Source of the DNA: Bin5 sp965208965
GTDB lineage: Bacteria; Chloroflexota; Anaerolineae; Caldilineales; Caldilineaceae
Assembly (NCBI GenBank): GCA_965208965.1
Contig: OZ242384.1
Span: 248,001 to 312,000, forward strand
Length of the DNA: 64,000 nt
Reading direction: 5' to 3'
The position numbers and the translations under genes were made by a program. Below the pieces are notes generated by a model. That model saw only the letters and a list, made by a program, of their open reading frames with translations. It ran no database searches and was not told where the DNA came from. Shown here piece after piece: positions 25,116 to 33,840 of the stretch (its first letter is position 1; every line of letters begins with the position of its first letter).

Positions 25116-26306
25116 GTGGGTAAAAGTATCCATGTTGGCATTGTGGGGCTGGGATTGGCGGCGACTGCGCACGTCAGAGGATACCTGAGCCACCCTAAGG
25201 CTCAGGTTCTGGCGGTCTGCGACACTGACGCCCATAGGGCCGCCGAATTCAGCGAGCGGTACGGCGTCGAACGCGTATATACCTCTTACCCAGACCTGCT
25301 GGACGACCGCGACATACAGGTAATTGACATCGCAACGCCTACTTTCTTGCACGCCAGGATGACCCAGCAGGCCGCGCAGGCGGGCAAGCATGTTCACTGC
25401 GAGAAGCCATTTTGCCGGAGCGTGGCTGAGGGAATGGAAGCGGTGCAAGCAGTGAAAAGCGCCGGCGTCAAGCTGCTCGTGGGCGAGACGTATCTGTTTC
25501 TCACCTCCCACATAAAGGCGCGCGCGCTTATCGATGACGGCGCTATCGGTCGGCCCCTGCAGATTCGCCAGAGGCACGGCGCCTGGCGGCGCAGGGCGGA
25601 TCACAAGTTGCATCTCAGTGCAGCGGCGCGCGACTGGCGCCTGGACGGCGCCCAGTCCGGGGGAGGGCGCTATCCGTGGATGTTCGATCACGCGGTGCAT
25701 TTCTTCGCCACCGCCGAGTATCTTATGGCGGACGCGACGATCGCTGAAGTCTTTGCGGTGGTTGCGGCCGGAAGCGGCGGGGGACGCCGCGCCGGCGCTT
25801 CCCACGATCCATACCGAACCGCCGAGCTGGACATACCAATTATCACTTGGCGCTACGAAGACGCGGAGCGGCAGGGCGTGTGGATGCGGGCGGACCCTCT
25901 CAACGGCAAGTTTGATACCATGCATGGCTTAAGCACGACCGTGGTCGGCGAGACTGGCATGATCGAGGTGCTGGGCGAGGGCGGGCACAATCTCCTGTGG
26001 GAGGGAAGACAGCAGCATCTGATTCTGCACCGGGAGGGACAGGAAACCGTCTGCTTTCGTTTCGACGAGGACGCCGACCGCGTGTGGGATTCGGAGATCA
26101 GCTACTATGGGCAGGGCCACGTCAATCAAGTCCATCACCTGCTGGGAGCAATACTCGAAGACCGCCCCCTTCGTTATGGTGGGGAGGACGGCGTGCGCGC
26201 TGTCCGATGCACGTTAGCGACGATCCGCTCGGCCGAGAAAGGAAGGCCGATTCAGGTCTCCGAGGTGGATGAGGATTTTACCGCCTATGGAGAAAGCGAG
26301 GTCTGA
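25116..26306 (+). CDS. Gfo/Idh/MocA family oxidoreductase
   Basis: A 396-residue protein from GTG 25116, preceded by TGAGAGGTAC. The Rossmann NAD(P)-binding motif GIVGLGLAATAHVRGY lies at about residues 8-23 and the hallmark EKPFCRSV, whose lysine is catalytic, near 97-104. The C-terminal substrate domain contains WMFDHAVHFFA, the usual D-x-x-x-H region. Length is slightly above average for the family, due to an Arg/Gly-rich loop (AAGSGGGRRAGASHDPYRTA). It is expected to oxidise a sugar, inositol or sugar acid. The following SMP-30 lactonase gene fits such a pathway. Confidence 0.88.
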   Translation: MGKSIHVGIVGLGLAATAHVRGYLSHPKAQVLAVCDTDAHRAAEFSERYGVERVYTSYPDLLDDRDIQVIDIATPTFLHARMTQQAAQAGKHVHCEKPFCRSVAEGMEAVQAVKSAGVKLLVGETYLFLTSHIKARALIDDGAIGRPLQIRQRHGAWRRRADHKLHLSAAARDWRLDGAQSGGGRYPWMFDHAVHFFATAEYLMADATIAEVFAVVAAGSGGGRRAGASHDPYRTAELDIPIITWRYEDAERQGVWMRADPLNGKFDTMHGLSTTVVGETGMIEVLGEGGHNLLWEGRQQHLILHREGQETVCFRFDEDADRVWDSEISYYGQGHVNQVHHLLGAILEDRPLRYGGEDGVRAVRCTLATIRSAEKGRPIQVSEVDEDFTAYGESEV

Positions 26307-26420
26307 AAGGTGTCCGATTAAGTGCAAACTGGGTCTAAACCAGTAACAGTTAAGTTGTCAATTGCCATTGCGTCAGAGATCCAACAGTAAGTATCACGAA
26401 GTTCCCGGAGGAGGAATCGA

Positions 26421-27299
26421 ATGTCATTAAGTGTTGATCTTCTCATCGACGCCCACGCGCTTGTGGGCGAAGGACCCATTTGGGATGCCGACGAAAATGT
26501 CCTGTGGTGGGTGGATATCATGTCGAGCAAGCTATACGCCTATGACCCGGCGACAGGGGCGAACAGGGAATGGGACGTTGGGCAGCATGTGGGAACGGTT
26601 GTGCAGCGAGAGTCTGGCGGGCTGATGCTGGCCCTGAAGGACGGTTTCGCCGCCTTTGATCCCGCGAGCGGGGCGGTCGAGATGCTTGTCGATCCGGAGT
26701 CGCACCTACCGGATAATCGCTTCAATGACGGTAAGTGCGATCCTGCCAGCCGATTCTGGGCCGGCACGATGGCCTATGACGACCAGTCGGACCAGGGCAG
26801 CGTCTACCGGATGGATACCGACCACAGCGTTCACAGAATGATCGAAGATATCGCGATCTCGAACGGCATCATCTGGAGCCTGGACGCAAAAACGATGTAC
26901 TATACCGATTCGCTTGATTACGCGATCCGGGCCTATGACTACGATGTGGAAACGGGCGGCATCCAGAATGAGCGGGTCGTCATCAGTTTCTCTGAAGAGG
27001 TAGGTTTTGCCGACGGGTTCACGATCGACGAGGAAGGGATGCTGTGGGTGGCGCATTACGGGGCCAGCCGCGTGCGTCGCTGGAATCCTGACACGGCTAC
27101 CGTCTTGGCGGAAGTCGTGCTGCCGACGTCGGCTATAACGGCCTGCGCATTCGGAGGACCCAATCTGGACCAGCTTTACATTACGAGCGCCTCGTTCCGA
27201 ATGAGTGACGAGGAGAAGGCGGAACAGCCTCATGCAGGCGGGCTCTTCGTGGCGGATCCGGGGGTACGAGGGGTTGCTTCGGACAAATTTGGCGGCTGA
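26421..27299 (+). CDS. SMP-30/gluconolactonase/LRE family lactonase
   Basis: A 292-residue six-bladed beta-propeller with CCCGGAGGAGGAATCGA before its ATG. The divalent-metal ligands of SMP-30/regucalcin are visible: Glu in GEGPIWD (about residue 17), Asn in DNRFNDGKCD (about 100), Asn in ISNGIIWS (about 150) and Asp in FADGFTIDE (about 200). It opens sugar lactones to the acid. The preceding Gfo/Idh/MocA oxidoreductase would make such a lactone, so the two are a plausible sugar-oxidation pair, 114 bases apart. The precise sugar is unknown. Confidence 0.88.
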   Translation: MSLSVDLLIDAHALVGEGPIWDADENVLWWVDIMSSKLYAYDPATGANREWDVGQHVGTVVQRESGGLMLALKDGFAAFDPASGAVEMLVDPESHLPDNRFNDGKCDPASRFWAGTMAYDDQSDQGSVYRMDTDHSVHRMIEDIAISNGIIWSLDAKTMYYTDSLDYAIRAYDYDVETGGIQNERVVISFSEEVGFADGFTIDEEGMLWVAHYGASRVRRWNPDTATVLAEVVLPTSAITACAFGGPNLDQLYITSASFRMSDEEKAEQPHAGGLFVADPGVRGVASDKFGG

Positions 27300-27409
27300 A
27301 AGACATACGGGAGGGCGCCGGAACGGTCACGCAGGGAACATTTCGGCCGCACTATTCGTCCCATATTTCAGAGTCTTTGCGTCATGTTGAGATGAAAGGA
27401 GTGTGAACA

Positions 27410-28297
27410 GTGGGGCGAATTCGACTGACCATCACCATATTTCTGGTTCTCTTGGGGATTGCGTGCGCGGCCTGCGGCGCCAGCGTCTCGGATATGACTT
27501 TTTCTGAGTCGGCGGACGAGGAGGCCTCTGTGACGCAGCAAACGGCTGACGGCGGCGAGGCGTCACGACAGGTCATCGCCAATGCCAACATCTCCCTGGT
27601 CGTGGCGGACACGGCGACAGCGCTGACGGGTATCGAGCAGGTCGTGTCAGATCTGGGCGGGTACGTGGCCGACATGGACCTTGCCAAGGGGGGATATGAC
27701 GATTCGGAATTTCTGCGGGGCTCGATAACGCTTCGCGTGCCTGCTACGAGCCTGGAAGATGCGTTGGAGCTGTTGCAGGCGCTGGCCACAGACATAAACT
27801 ACCTGAATGTAAACAGACAGGATGTTACGGACCAGTACAGTGATCTTGATGCGCGGCTGCGAAACCTGCGCGCTACCGAAACCGAGTTGCTGGCCCTGTT
27901 GACGGAGGTGCGGGAAAGGCCGAATTCCAAGGTCGAGGATATTCTGGCGGTGCACCGCAGCTTGACACAGATTCGGGAAGAGATCGAGACGCTGCAGGGA
28001 CGCAAAAACCTGCTGGACAATCAGATCGGTTTTTCTACGATCTGGGTTGAGTTGATTCCGGACAGCGTATTCCGGCCAATCGTGGAGGAGCCCTGGAGTG
28101 CAAGCGGGCCGGTGCGAAACGCGTTGCGGGCATTGGTGGCAACGCTGCAGGGGCTGCTGACGGCGCTTATCTGGGCCGTGCTTTACCTGGCGCCGCTGCT
28201 GCTTGTCTTCTTGATTCCGCTGGCGGTACTGGTCTGGCTTGTACGGTTGTGGTTGGGTCGACGACGCAGCAGGGAGAAGTCGTCAGAGTCTGGCTGA
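27410..28297 (+). CDS. DUF4349 lipoprotein
   Basis: A 295-residue protein from GTG 27410 after GAAAGGAGTGTGAACA. A signal peptide ends in a lipobox (LGIACAACGAS). The DUF4349 domain covers about residues 45-220 (ANISLVVADTATALTGIEQV, GGYVADMD, LRGSITLRVPATSLEDALEL), followed by a heptad-rich helical stretch (SDLDARLRNLRATETELLAL). A C-terminal hydrophobic helix pair (LLTALIWAVLYLAPLLLVFL) and a basic tail end the protein. In Firmicutes and Chloroflexota the family is abundant but its role is not established; an envelope sensor or assembly factor is possible. Confidence 0.82.
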   Translation: MGRIRLTITIFLVLLGIACAACGASVSDMTFSESADEEASVTQQTADGGEASRQVIANANISLVVADTATALTGIEQVVSDLGGYVADMDLAKGGYDDSEFLRGSITLRVPATSLEDALELLQALATDINYLNVNRQDVTDQYSDLDARLRNLRATETELLALLTEVRERPNSKVEDILAVHRSLTQIREEIETLQGRKNLLDNQIGFSTIWVELIPDSVFRPIVEEPWSASGPVRNALRALVATLQGLLTALIWAVLYLAPLLLVFLIPLAVLVWLVRLWLGRRRSREKSSESG

Positions 28298-28319
28298 CAG
28301 ACGGATACCTTCAGCCGGG

Positions 28320-29174
28320 TTAGCCTTTGAGCGCGCCGAAGGTCAGACCGCCGGTGATGTACTTTTCCAGGGCCATGCCGGCTGCGACGACGGGGATGAC
28401 GCTTACGAGCGAGATTGCGCTCATGTTCCACCATTCGGTGTAGCCGGTCTGACTGACCTGCATGGTCATGAAGAGCGGAATGGTGATGGCTTCACGGAAG
28501 GTGAGCGTGAGGGCGACAAGGTATTCGTTCCAGGCGCCGATTAGAGAGAGGACGAAGACGGCTACGAGACCGGGCGCGGCCAGGGGCATGGCGATGCGGA
28601 AGAGGACGCCGAGCCGGTTTGCGCCGTCGATCATGGCGCTTTCCTCGATTTCCACCGGAAGCCCTTCGAAAAAGTCGCGCATCACCCAGACGATGAAGGG
28701 AATGGCGCCGCTGCTGTAGACAATAATGAGGGCCAGGCGTGTGTCGAGGAGGCCCAACTCGCGAAACATCACCAAGAAGGCGAGTATGAAGAGCGCGCCG
28801 GGGAACATGCGCTGGGACATGAAGCCGAGGACGATGGAATTGTTGCGCCCGCCGTAGTCGAATCGGGCCAAGGCATAACCGGCGCTGGAGCCGATCACCA
28901 GGGCGACCGTAGACGAAATAAAGGCGACGAGCACGCTGTTCATAAAGGGATCGAGGAACCAGGTGAGCCGGTCGACGAAAAGATAGCGCCAGGCGTGCAG
29001 ACCGGGTTGGAAGTCGATGAAGGGCATGTATGTCGCCTTGATCGACATGTCGATGGCGTTCTTGAATGAGGTGATCACCACCCAATACATGGGGAAGAGC
29101 AGGATAAAGGACCAAAAGCCCAGAATGCAGTAGGATATGATCGTGCGAACGCGTTTTTGTGCGGCCAGTCCCAT
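28320..29174 (-). CDS. Sugar ABC transporter permease, MalG-like
   Basis: A 284-residue membrane protein with six helices, beginning MGLAAQKRVRTIISYCILGF. The EAA loop that docks on the ATPase reads EIEESAMIDGANRLGVLFRI near residues 183-202, as in CUT1-family permeases. Its ATG overlaps the stop codon of the upstream permease (ATGA), so the two subunits are translationally coupled. With the MalF-like subunit and the binding protein it forms a carbohydrate importer. No ATPase gene is present; CUT1 systems often share a distant MsmX/UgpC-type ATPase. Confidence 0.92.
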   Translation of the reverse strand: MGLAAQKRVRTIISYCILGFWSFILLFPMYWVVITSFKNAIDMSIKATYMPFIDFQPGLHAWRYLFVDRLTWFLDPFMNSVLVAFISSTVALVIGSSAGYALARFDYGGRNNSIVLGFMSQRMFPGALFILAFLVMFRELGLLDTRLALIIVYSSGAIPFIVWVMRDFFEGLPVEIEESAMIDGANRLGVLFRIAMPLAAPGLVAVFVLSLIGAWNEYLVALTLTFREAITIPLFMTMQVSQTGYTEWWNMSAISLVSVIPVVAAGMALEKYITGGLTFGALKG

Positions 29175-30100
29175 CAGTCTTTCCCCATCGCTCTTCTTGT
29201 CAGTACAAGATAGGCCCCACCGAAGATCATCAGCACAATCAACAGGAAGTAGGCCTGACTGCTGCCAAAGGCCAGATCGCCTCCCTTGACCCCGGTGCGA
29301 TAGATGGCGAGCGTCACCGATTCGGTGGCCTGCCCCGGCCCCCCGCCGGTCAGCACCATGATAATCTCCACGACCTTGAAGGCATCGATAATACGAATCA
29401 GGAGAGCGGTCATGGTGATGGGCATGATCAGGGGCACCGTAATGCGCCAGAACGCCTGCAGCTGATTGGCGCCATCGACGCGTGCGGCTTCGTGCAGGTC
29501 CGGGGGCACCCCCTGCAGCGCGGCCAGCAGCATCAGGATCATGAAGGAGCTCCACTGCCAGACGTCAATGGCCATCAGCGCTACCATCGCCCAGGTGGGG
29601 CTCGTCAACCAGGGGACGCCTTCGAAGCCGAAGCTGCGCAGGATGTCATTGATGGGGCCAATGTCTTCCTGGAACAGCATGCGGCCTACGATAAAGGATA
29701 CCACGACCGGGCTGACCATCAGCGGCATCAGGAACCAGGTGCGAAAGAGCTTCTGACCGCGTGTTATGTTGTTCAGCGCCAGGGCGACCGTGAGGCCGAT
29801 GATCAGCTGTGCGGGCACAACGCCCAGCATGAAGACGACCGTATTGCGCGCGGTACGCCAGAAGGAGCGGTTGCTCAGCAGCTTTTCAAAATTGGCCAGA
29901 CCGACGAATTTCGTATCGAAGTCCCCTATGCGATAGAGGTGCAGGTCTGTAAAGGCGGCATAGAGGGTCCACAACACGGGGACGGCAAGCAGGATGAGAA
30001 TGATGGCAACTGCGGGGACAAGGAAGATCCACTTCCAGAGATTGTCCCGTATTTCAAAGCGAGGTCGTTTCGAGGGGTAGATTTGGGGTTCAGTTGCCAT
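29174..30100 (-). CDS. Sugar ABC transporter permease, MalF-like
   Basis: About 308 residues from the ATG at 30100, where the family-like sequence begins; the frame is open 39 codons further. Six helices begin with WKWIFLVPAVAIILILLAVP. The EAA loop is DLHEAARVDGANQLQAFWRI, matching CUT1 permeases, and the C-terminal half shows VEIIMVLTGGGPGQATE, a conserved signature. It pairs with the MalG-like subunit, which starts inside its stop codon. The 135 bases between it and the binding protein hold no terminator, so the operon likely runs SBP, MalF-like, MalG-like. Confidence 0.92.
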   Translation of the reverse strand: MATEPQIYPSKRPRFEIRDNLWKWIFLVPAVAIILILLAVPVLWTLYAAFTDLHLYRIGDFDTKFVGLANFEKLLSNRSFWRTARNTVVFMLGVVPAQLIIGLTVALALNNITRGQKLFRTWFLMPLMVSPVVVSFIVGRMLFQEDIGPINDILRSFGFEGVPWLTSPTWAMVALMAIDVWQWSSFMILMLLAALQGVPPDLHEAARVDGANQLQAFWRITVPLIMPITMTALLIRIIDAFKVVEIIMVLTGGGPGQATESVTLAIYRTGVKGGDLAFGSSQAYFLLIVLMIFGGAYLVLTRRAMGKD

Positions 30101-30204
30101 GGGTACGCTGGATGACTCGCGGGCTGGCACGACCGTTGCGCCGTTGTGGATATAGAGAAGGGAACTGATCAGCGGCCAGCAACCGGTCCGGGCTGTTCGC
30201 CGCC

Positions 30205-30221
30205 GGTCACTGGCCACTGAC
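30205..30221. repeat. Degenerate ACTGACC-type heptamer repeat
   Basis: GGTCACTGGCCACTGAC between the binding-protein gene and the MalF-like gene. Two to three imperfect heptamer units of the kind seen at 9262-9300 and 56171-56203. Confidence 0.35.
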
Positions 30222-30235
30222 TTTGCTATCTGCGG

Positions 30236-31756
30236 TTACTTGCCCAAAGTGCGGGCGTACAGTTCGGCCTGATGCTGGAGGCCGCCCATGCGTTCGCTGA
30301 TCTCGTTGAAGGCGGCCGCGACTTCGTCCAGGGCGTCCTGGGGTGGAAGTTCGTTGGCCAGCGCCTTGGAGACGCCCAGTTCAAGCGCGTCACGGTACTG
30401 CACCCAGCCGCCGAAGGCCTGGTCGGTGACGGCGTTGGGATGGTCAAGGGTCTCGCGGGCGGCGTTCAGATAGTCCATCGCCACTTCTTCGCCCAGCTGC
30501 AGCGGGCCCGTGGCAAACTCTTCGACCGCTTCCATCTGGCTGAAGCGGTAGGGACTGGCGCCGGTCAGGTCGGTGACGAAGGCCAGGCCGCTTTCCGGCT
30601 TGGTCAGATGGGTGACGAAGCCCCAGACTGCATCGTAGGCCAGTTCGTCCACCTGGGCGGAGACGGCGATGACCCAACCGCCAAAAGCGTGGAACGGCGC
30701 ATGGCTGGGCACTTCGAAGTAGTCCCATTCGCCCGACTTGGAGTTGAAGACCTCATGTGAACCCGGCAGGATGTTGTAGCCCTGCAGACCCTGGATGACG
30801 GAGGTCTCAGGCGCGGTGGCGCTGGTGACTGCGTCCCAGTTGTAGGTCTGGGCGACGCGTCCGCCGTTCATGGCGTTGAGAGAGTCACCGTAGGTGAAGT
30901 TAGTGCCGCCGGGGGGCGCCCAGTTCTGCATCTCTTCGACCCATTCCGTCAGGGCGCGGACAAAGCCGGGATTGTTGAGGCGGGCTTCGCCGGTGTCGAG
31001 GTCGATGAAGTAGGCATCGTCGTCGGGATGCTTGGCGTAGGCGGTGGCGCGAGAGTTGAAGCCCCACCAGAGGGTGTCGCCGCGCTTGGTCATGCAGGCG
31101 GCGCCGAAGTCATCGTCCTCGCCGTTCTCGTTCCAATCCCAACCGGTGAAGAACTCACAAATGTTGCGCCACTGATCCCAGGTCACGGCGCCCGTTTCGG
31201 GCGAGAGGTCGAAGCCGTAGCTGTCCTTGAAGCGGCTGTTGATGTCCTCGTTGGCAAAGAGGTCTTTGCGGAAGGAGTAGTAGTGGATGTCGCCGTCGTA
31301 GGGCAGGGCGTAGATCTTGCCTTCCCAAGACAGGGTATTGACGATGCCGGGCAGAACGTCCTCAAAGTCGACGGCCTCCAGCACCTCCTGCGGGATCTCC
31401 TGCAGTGCGCCGGCATTGATGACATCGGCGCGGGCGTTGCTGGGGAACTGGAAGATGTCTGCCAGGTAGGTGTCGGTGGCGACGGACTGCATGATCTTGT
31501 CAGTCAGTTCCTGCTGTCCAAAAGCGCCCCGCTCGAGTTCGTAGCCGTTATCCTCTACCCACGGCTTCATGAATTCTTCGACTCGGGCGCCCATGCCGTC
31601 CAGTCCGGCGTAGCGGATAACGATCTTCTCCGTGGACATGGCCTCTTCGCCGCTGCCGGCAGGCGCCACGGGTGCGGCACAGGCGGCCAGGGCTGCGGCG
31701 CCGGCTGCGCCACCGACCAGACGGAGGAACTGACGTCGACTTACTTTGCTTTCCAT
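30236..31756 (-). CDS. ABC transporter sugar-binding lipoprotein (Tat signal)
   Basis: About 506 residues from ATG 31756, chosen because AAGGAG lies nine bases upstream. The N-terminus has a twin-arginine motif (SRRQFLRLV) and a lipobox (AALAAC), so it is probably a Tat-exported lipoprotein held on the outer membrane face. The rest is an extracellular solute-binding family 1 protein: two lobes with hinge features, aromatic residues (WWGF, YNW, WAPPGG) suited to stack on sugars. The gene leads the ABC operon and has a near-perfect promoter upstream at 31922-31950. The sugar is not predictable from sequence. Confidence 0.9.
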   Translation of the reverse strand: MESKVSRRQFLRLVGGAAGAAALAACAAPVAPAGSGEEAMSTEKIVIRYAGLDGMGARVEEFMKPWVEDNGYELERGAFGQQELTDKIMQSVATDTYLADIFQFPSNARADVINAGALQEIPQEVLEAVDFEDVLPGIVNTLSWEGKIYALPYDGDIHYYSFRKDLFANEDINSRFKDSYGFDLSPETGAVTWDQWRNICEFFTGWDWNENGEDDDFGAACMTKRGDTLWWGFNSRATAYAKHPDDDAYFIDLDTGEARLNNPGFVRALTEWVEEMQNWAPPGGTNFTYGDSLNAMNGGRVAQTYNWDAVTSATAPETSVIQGLQGYNILPGSHEVFNSKSGEWDYFEVPSHAPFHAFGGWVIAVSAQVDELAYDAVWGFVTHLTKPESGLAFVTDLTGASPYRFSQMEAVEEFATGPLQLGEEVAMDYLNAARETLDHPNAVTDQAFGGWVQYRDALELGVSKALANELPPQDALDEVAAAFNEISERMGGLQHQAELYARTLGK

Positions 31757-31921
31757 TCTTCTTGTCTCCTTGAATTTGGACAATATGGATTGAATAGATT
31801 CCTATTAGGGGGAGCGGCTCTACGATAACTGCAACTCGATTGTCAATTGTGCCGCGGGCACGACTTAGTACCCTAACAGCGCAAAGTGAAGAAGCGGTCG
31901 CAGAATGAATGTCAAGCGGGA

Positions 31922-31950
31922 ATTCTAGCGAAAAAGCCGATGCTTGTCAA
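31922..31950 (-). promoter_or_regulatory. Near-consensus sigma-70 promoter of the sugar ABC operon
   Basis: On the minus strand, TTGACA (31950-31945), 17-base spacer, TAGAAT (31927-31922). One mismatch from full consensus. It gives a leader of about 160 bases before the binding-protein ATG. Confidence 0.7.
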
Positions 31951-32072
31951 AATTTTTGTGCCATTTGTCTCCAGCGAGGTCAACTAAGGACTCTGGCCGA
32001 CGGCTGTCGCATCGACCTTGTCACACGCCGGTATTTCCAGGGCAGGCCTTGATCTGACATATGGTTTGTCAG

Positions 32073-32101
32073 TTGAATCTTCCAAAGCGAACCTTTATAC
32101 T
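32073..32101 (+). promoter_or_regulatory. Sigma-70-type promoter of the aldo/keto reductase gene
   Basis: TTGAAT (32073-32078), 17-base spacer, TATACT (32096-32101), followed about 80 bases later by the ATG at 32187. Confidence 0.6.
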
Positions 32102-32186
32102 GCGGAACAGGACGGCCCGGAGCATGCGGCATGCCAGAGTTTACCGAGACCGTCCGGAATCCACTTGAAAACACGAGGAGAGAGGG

Positions 32187-33188
32187 ATGCAATACGTGAA
32201 TTTCGGCAGCGCGGGCGTAAAGGTTTCGCGCGTTGCGCTGGGGCTTGGTCTTCGAGGCCAGCACGACGAAAAGGCGGCGCGCAATCTGGTGGCGGCTACG
32301 CTGGATCAGGGCGTGAACCTGTTCGACTGCGCTAACATCTACGGGCTGGGGGACGATCGGGCGTTCAGAGGCACATCGGAGGTGTTGCTGGGGAAGGCGC
32401 TACAAGGTCGGCGCGATGATGTGGTTATCACATCCAAGGTGAGGGGGGAGATTGGCGATGGCCCCAATGACAGCGGCCTGTCCCGCTACCATATTCTACG
32501 CGAGGCGGAGCGTTCGCTGCGGCGGCTGAATACCGACCGGATCGACGTCTACTTGATTCATGGATTGGACGAAACAACGCCTGTGGAGGAGACGTTTCGG
32601 GCGCTGGACAGCCTCGTGCAGCAGGGCAAAGTACGCTATGTAGGAATCTGCAACCACCAGGCTTGGCAGGTGGTGAAAGCGTTGCGCGTGCAGGAGCGCT
32701 TGAACGCGGCGCCGGCGATCACGGTGCAGAACCCTTATAATCTGCTGAACCGGGAACTGGAACGGGAAATGTTTCCGATGGTGGCCGAGATGGGGCTGGG
32801 CGTGATGGTATACAGCCCTCTGGCGGTTGGTCTGCTGAGCGGAACTTACACGCCTGACAATATGCCGGAAGAGAACAGCTTGTGGGGCGGGCGGCGGAGG
32901 CATGCCTTCCAGGACACCTTGCGGGACCGGGCAGCGGACGTGGTGGCGGAGGTGATTGCAGTGGCCGAGCGCGTGGGAGCGACGCCTGGTCAGGTTTCAC
33001 AGGCGTGGATTCTGTCGCGACCGGAGGTGACGTGCATTATTTCTGGCGCCGATGTGCCGGCGCATATCGAAGACACGGCGGGCGCGGTTGGCCTGGACCT
33101 GCCTGCGGAGGAGATCAGGCGGTTAGACCTGGTGTCGGCGGGCCTGCAAACTGTGTTGGACGGGTCTGTGTTCGAGCCGGACCGCTGA
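32187..33188 (+). CDS. Aldo/keto reductase
   Basis: A 333-residue TIM-barrel NADPH-dependent oxidoreductase with GAGGAGAGAGGG before its ATG. The catalytic tetrad is visible: Asp and Tyr in FDCANIYGLG (about residues 49-58), Lys in VITSKV (about 82) and His in YLIHGLDE (about 118). The cofactor-binding end has WILSRPEVTCIISGADVPAH. It resembles YajO/Tas-like general reductases acting on aldehydes or 2-ketosugars. It is divergent from the sugar ABC operon and may act on the imported compound. Confidence 0.9.
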   Translation: MQYVNFGSAGVKVSRVALGLGLRGQHDEKAARNLVAATLDQGVNLFDCANIYGLGDDRAFRGTSEVLLGKALQGRRDDVVITSKVRGEIGDGPNDSGLSRYHILREAERSLRRLNTDRIDVYLIHGLDETTPVEETFRALDSLVQQGKVRYVGICNHQAWQVVKALRVQERLNAAPAITVQNPYNLLNRELEREMFPMVAEMGLGVMVYSPLAVGLLSGTYTPDNMPEENSLWGGRRRHAFQDTLRDRAADVVAEVIAVAERVGATPGQVSQAWILSRPEVTCIISGADVPAHIEDTAGAVGLDLPAEEIRRLDLVSAGLQTVLDGSVFEPDR

Positions 33189-33228
33189 GGGAACAGTGTG
33201 CTTGAACGCCTCCCGCAGACAGGACTCC

Positions 33229-33296
33229 CCGCTTGGAAAGTCGGAGATGAAGTCGATCTTGGATAAAGGTCTCCGACTGACTTGACTCCCAAGCGG
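33229..33296. repeat. Nested inverted repeats between convergent genes
   Basis: Outer arms CCGCTTGG (33229-33236) and CCAAGCGG (33289-33296) enclose inner arms AGTCGGAGA (33239-33247) and TCTCCGACT (33270-33278), all perfect, with a 22-base loop. There is no T-run. It lies between the ends of the aldo/keto reductase and DUF488 genes and could act as a two-way terminator or an RNA fold. Confidence 0.6.
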
Positions 33297-33311
33297 TTAC
33301 GCTGCGGCTAA

Positions 33312-33770
33312 TCAGGCAGAGTCCTGTGGTTGGAGATGTTCGATTTCGATACTGATCCCGTCCCACTTTTCACGGAGGTATTCGGCGACGAGCCGACGGT
33401 GACAGTGGTGGGGCTTGTGCTCGCTGCATAGGAGACATGAGTCTTCGAAGAGTTCCGGCCGGAACTCTTCTTCGATCTTGCGGGAAAGCATGAGGGAGCG
33501 AAAAGAGCGCTCATAGGCTTCCCACGACCCCTTCTTTTTCTTAAAGGCGTCAAGAATGTCCTGAGTCGGTGCGAGCTGGGGCAGATGCAGGTAGTCGATC
33601 TTGGCGATTTCGCGCAGGAAATACTGGAGGTCGTTCTGCTTGGCAAAGCCGGCGAGTTGCGACCGGTTGTTCAGGCGGGTATCGATCAGGGTGCGAACGC
33701 CTGACTCTCTCAGTTGTGAAAAGAACGTCTCAGCGCTCTTTCGGGTAAAGCCGATGGTGTAAAGTTTCAT
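33312..33770 (-). CDS. DUF488 family protein
   Basis: About 152 residues from the ATG at 33770. DUF488 features are clear: MKLYTIGFTRKSAETFF at the start, LIDTRLNNRSQLAGFAK near 28-44 and the C-terminal metal-site-like LLCSEHKPHHCHRRLVAEYL near 119-138 with its Cys/His cluster. The family is widespread; its biochemical role is unproven, though a nuclease or deglycase-type role has been suggested from genomic context. It is convergent with the aldo/keto reductase gene and 71 bases upstream of the gamma-glutamyltransferase gene's end, in the same direction. Confidence 0.85.
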   Translation of the reverse strand: MKLYTIGFTRKSAETFFSQLRESGVRTLIDTRLNNRSQLAGFAKQNDLQYFLREIAKIDYLHLPQLAPTQDILDAFKKKKGSWEAYERSFRSLMLSRKIEEEFRPELFEDSCLLCSEHKPHHCHRRLVAEYLREKWDGISIEIEHLQPQDSA

Positions 33771-33840
33771 TTCAGGCTGCAAGCCACATTTCCCCGGACC
33801 GCGCTCCTCTACAAACAGCAGACCAATCTTGATTTTCGAA

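Larger units (their letters stand above)
31757..32186. other. Divergent regulatory region between ABC operon and aldo/keto reductase
   Basis: About 430 bases without a gene. It carries two opposed near-consensus promoters (31922-31950 minus, 32073-32101 plus) and is AT-richer than its surroundings. Additional TTGACA hexamers on the minus strand at about 31909-31914 and 31843-31848 lack a good -10. Confidence 0.55.
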
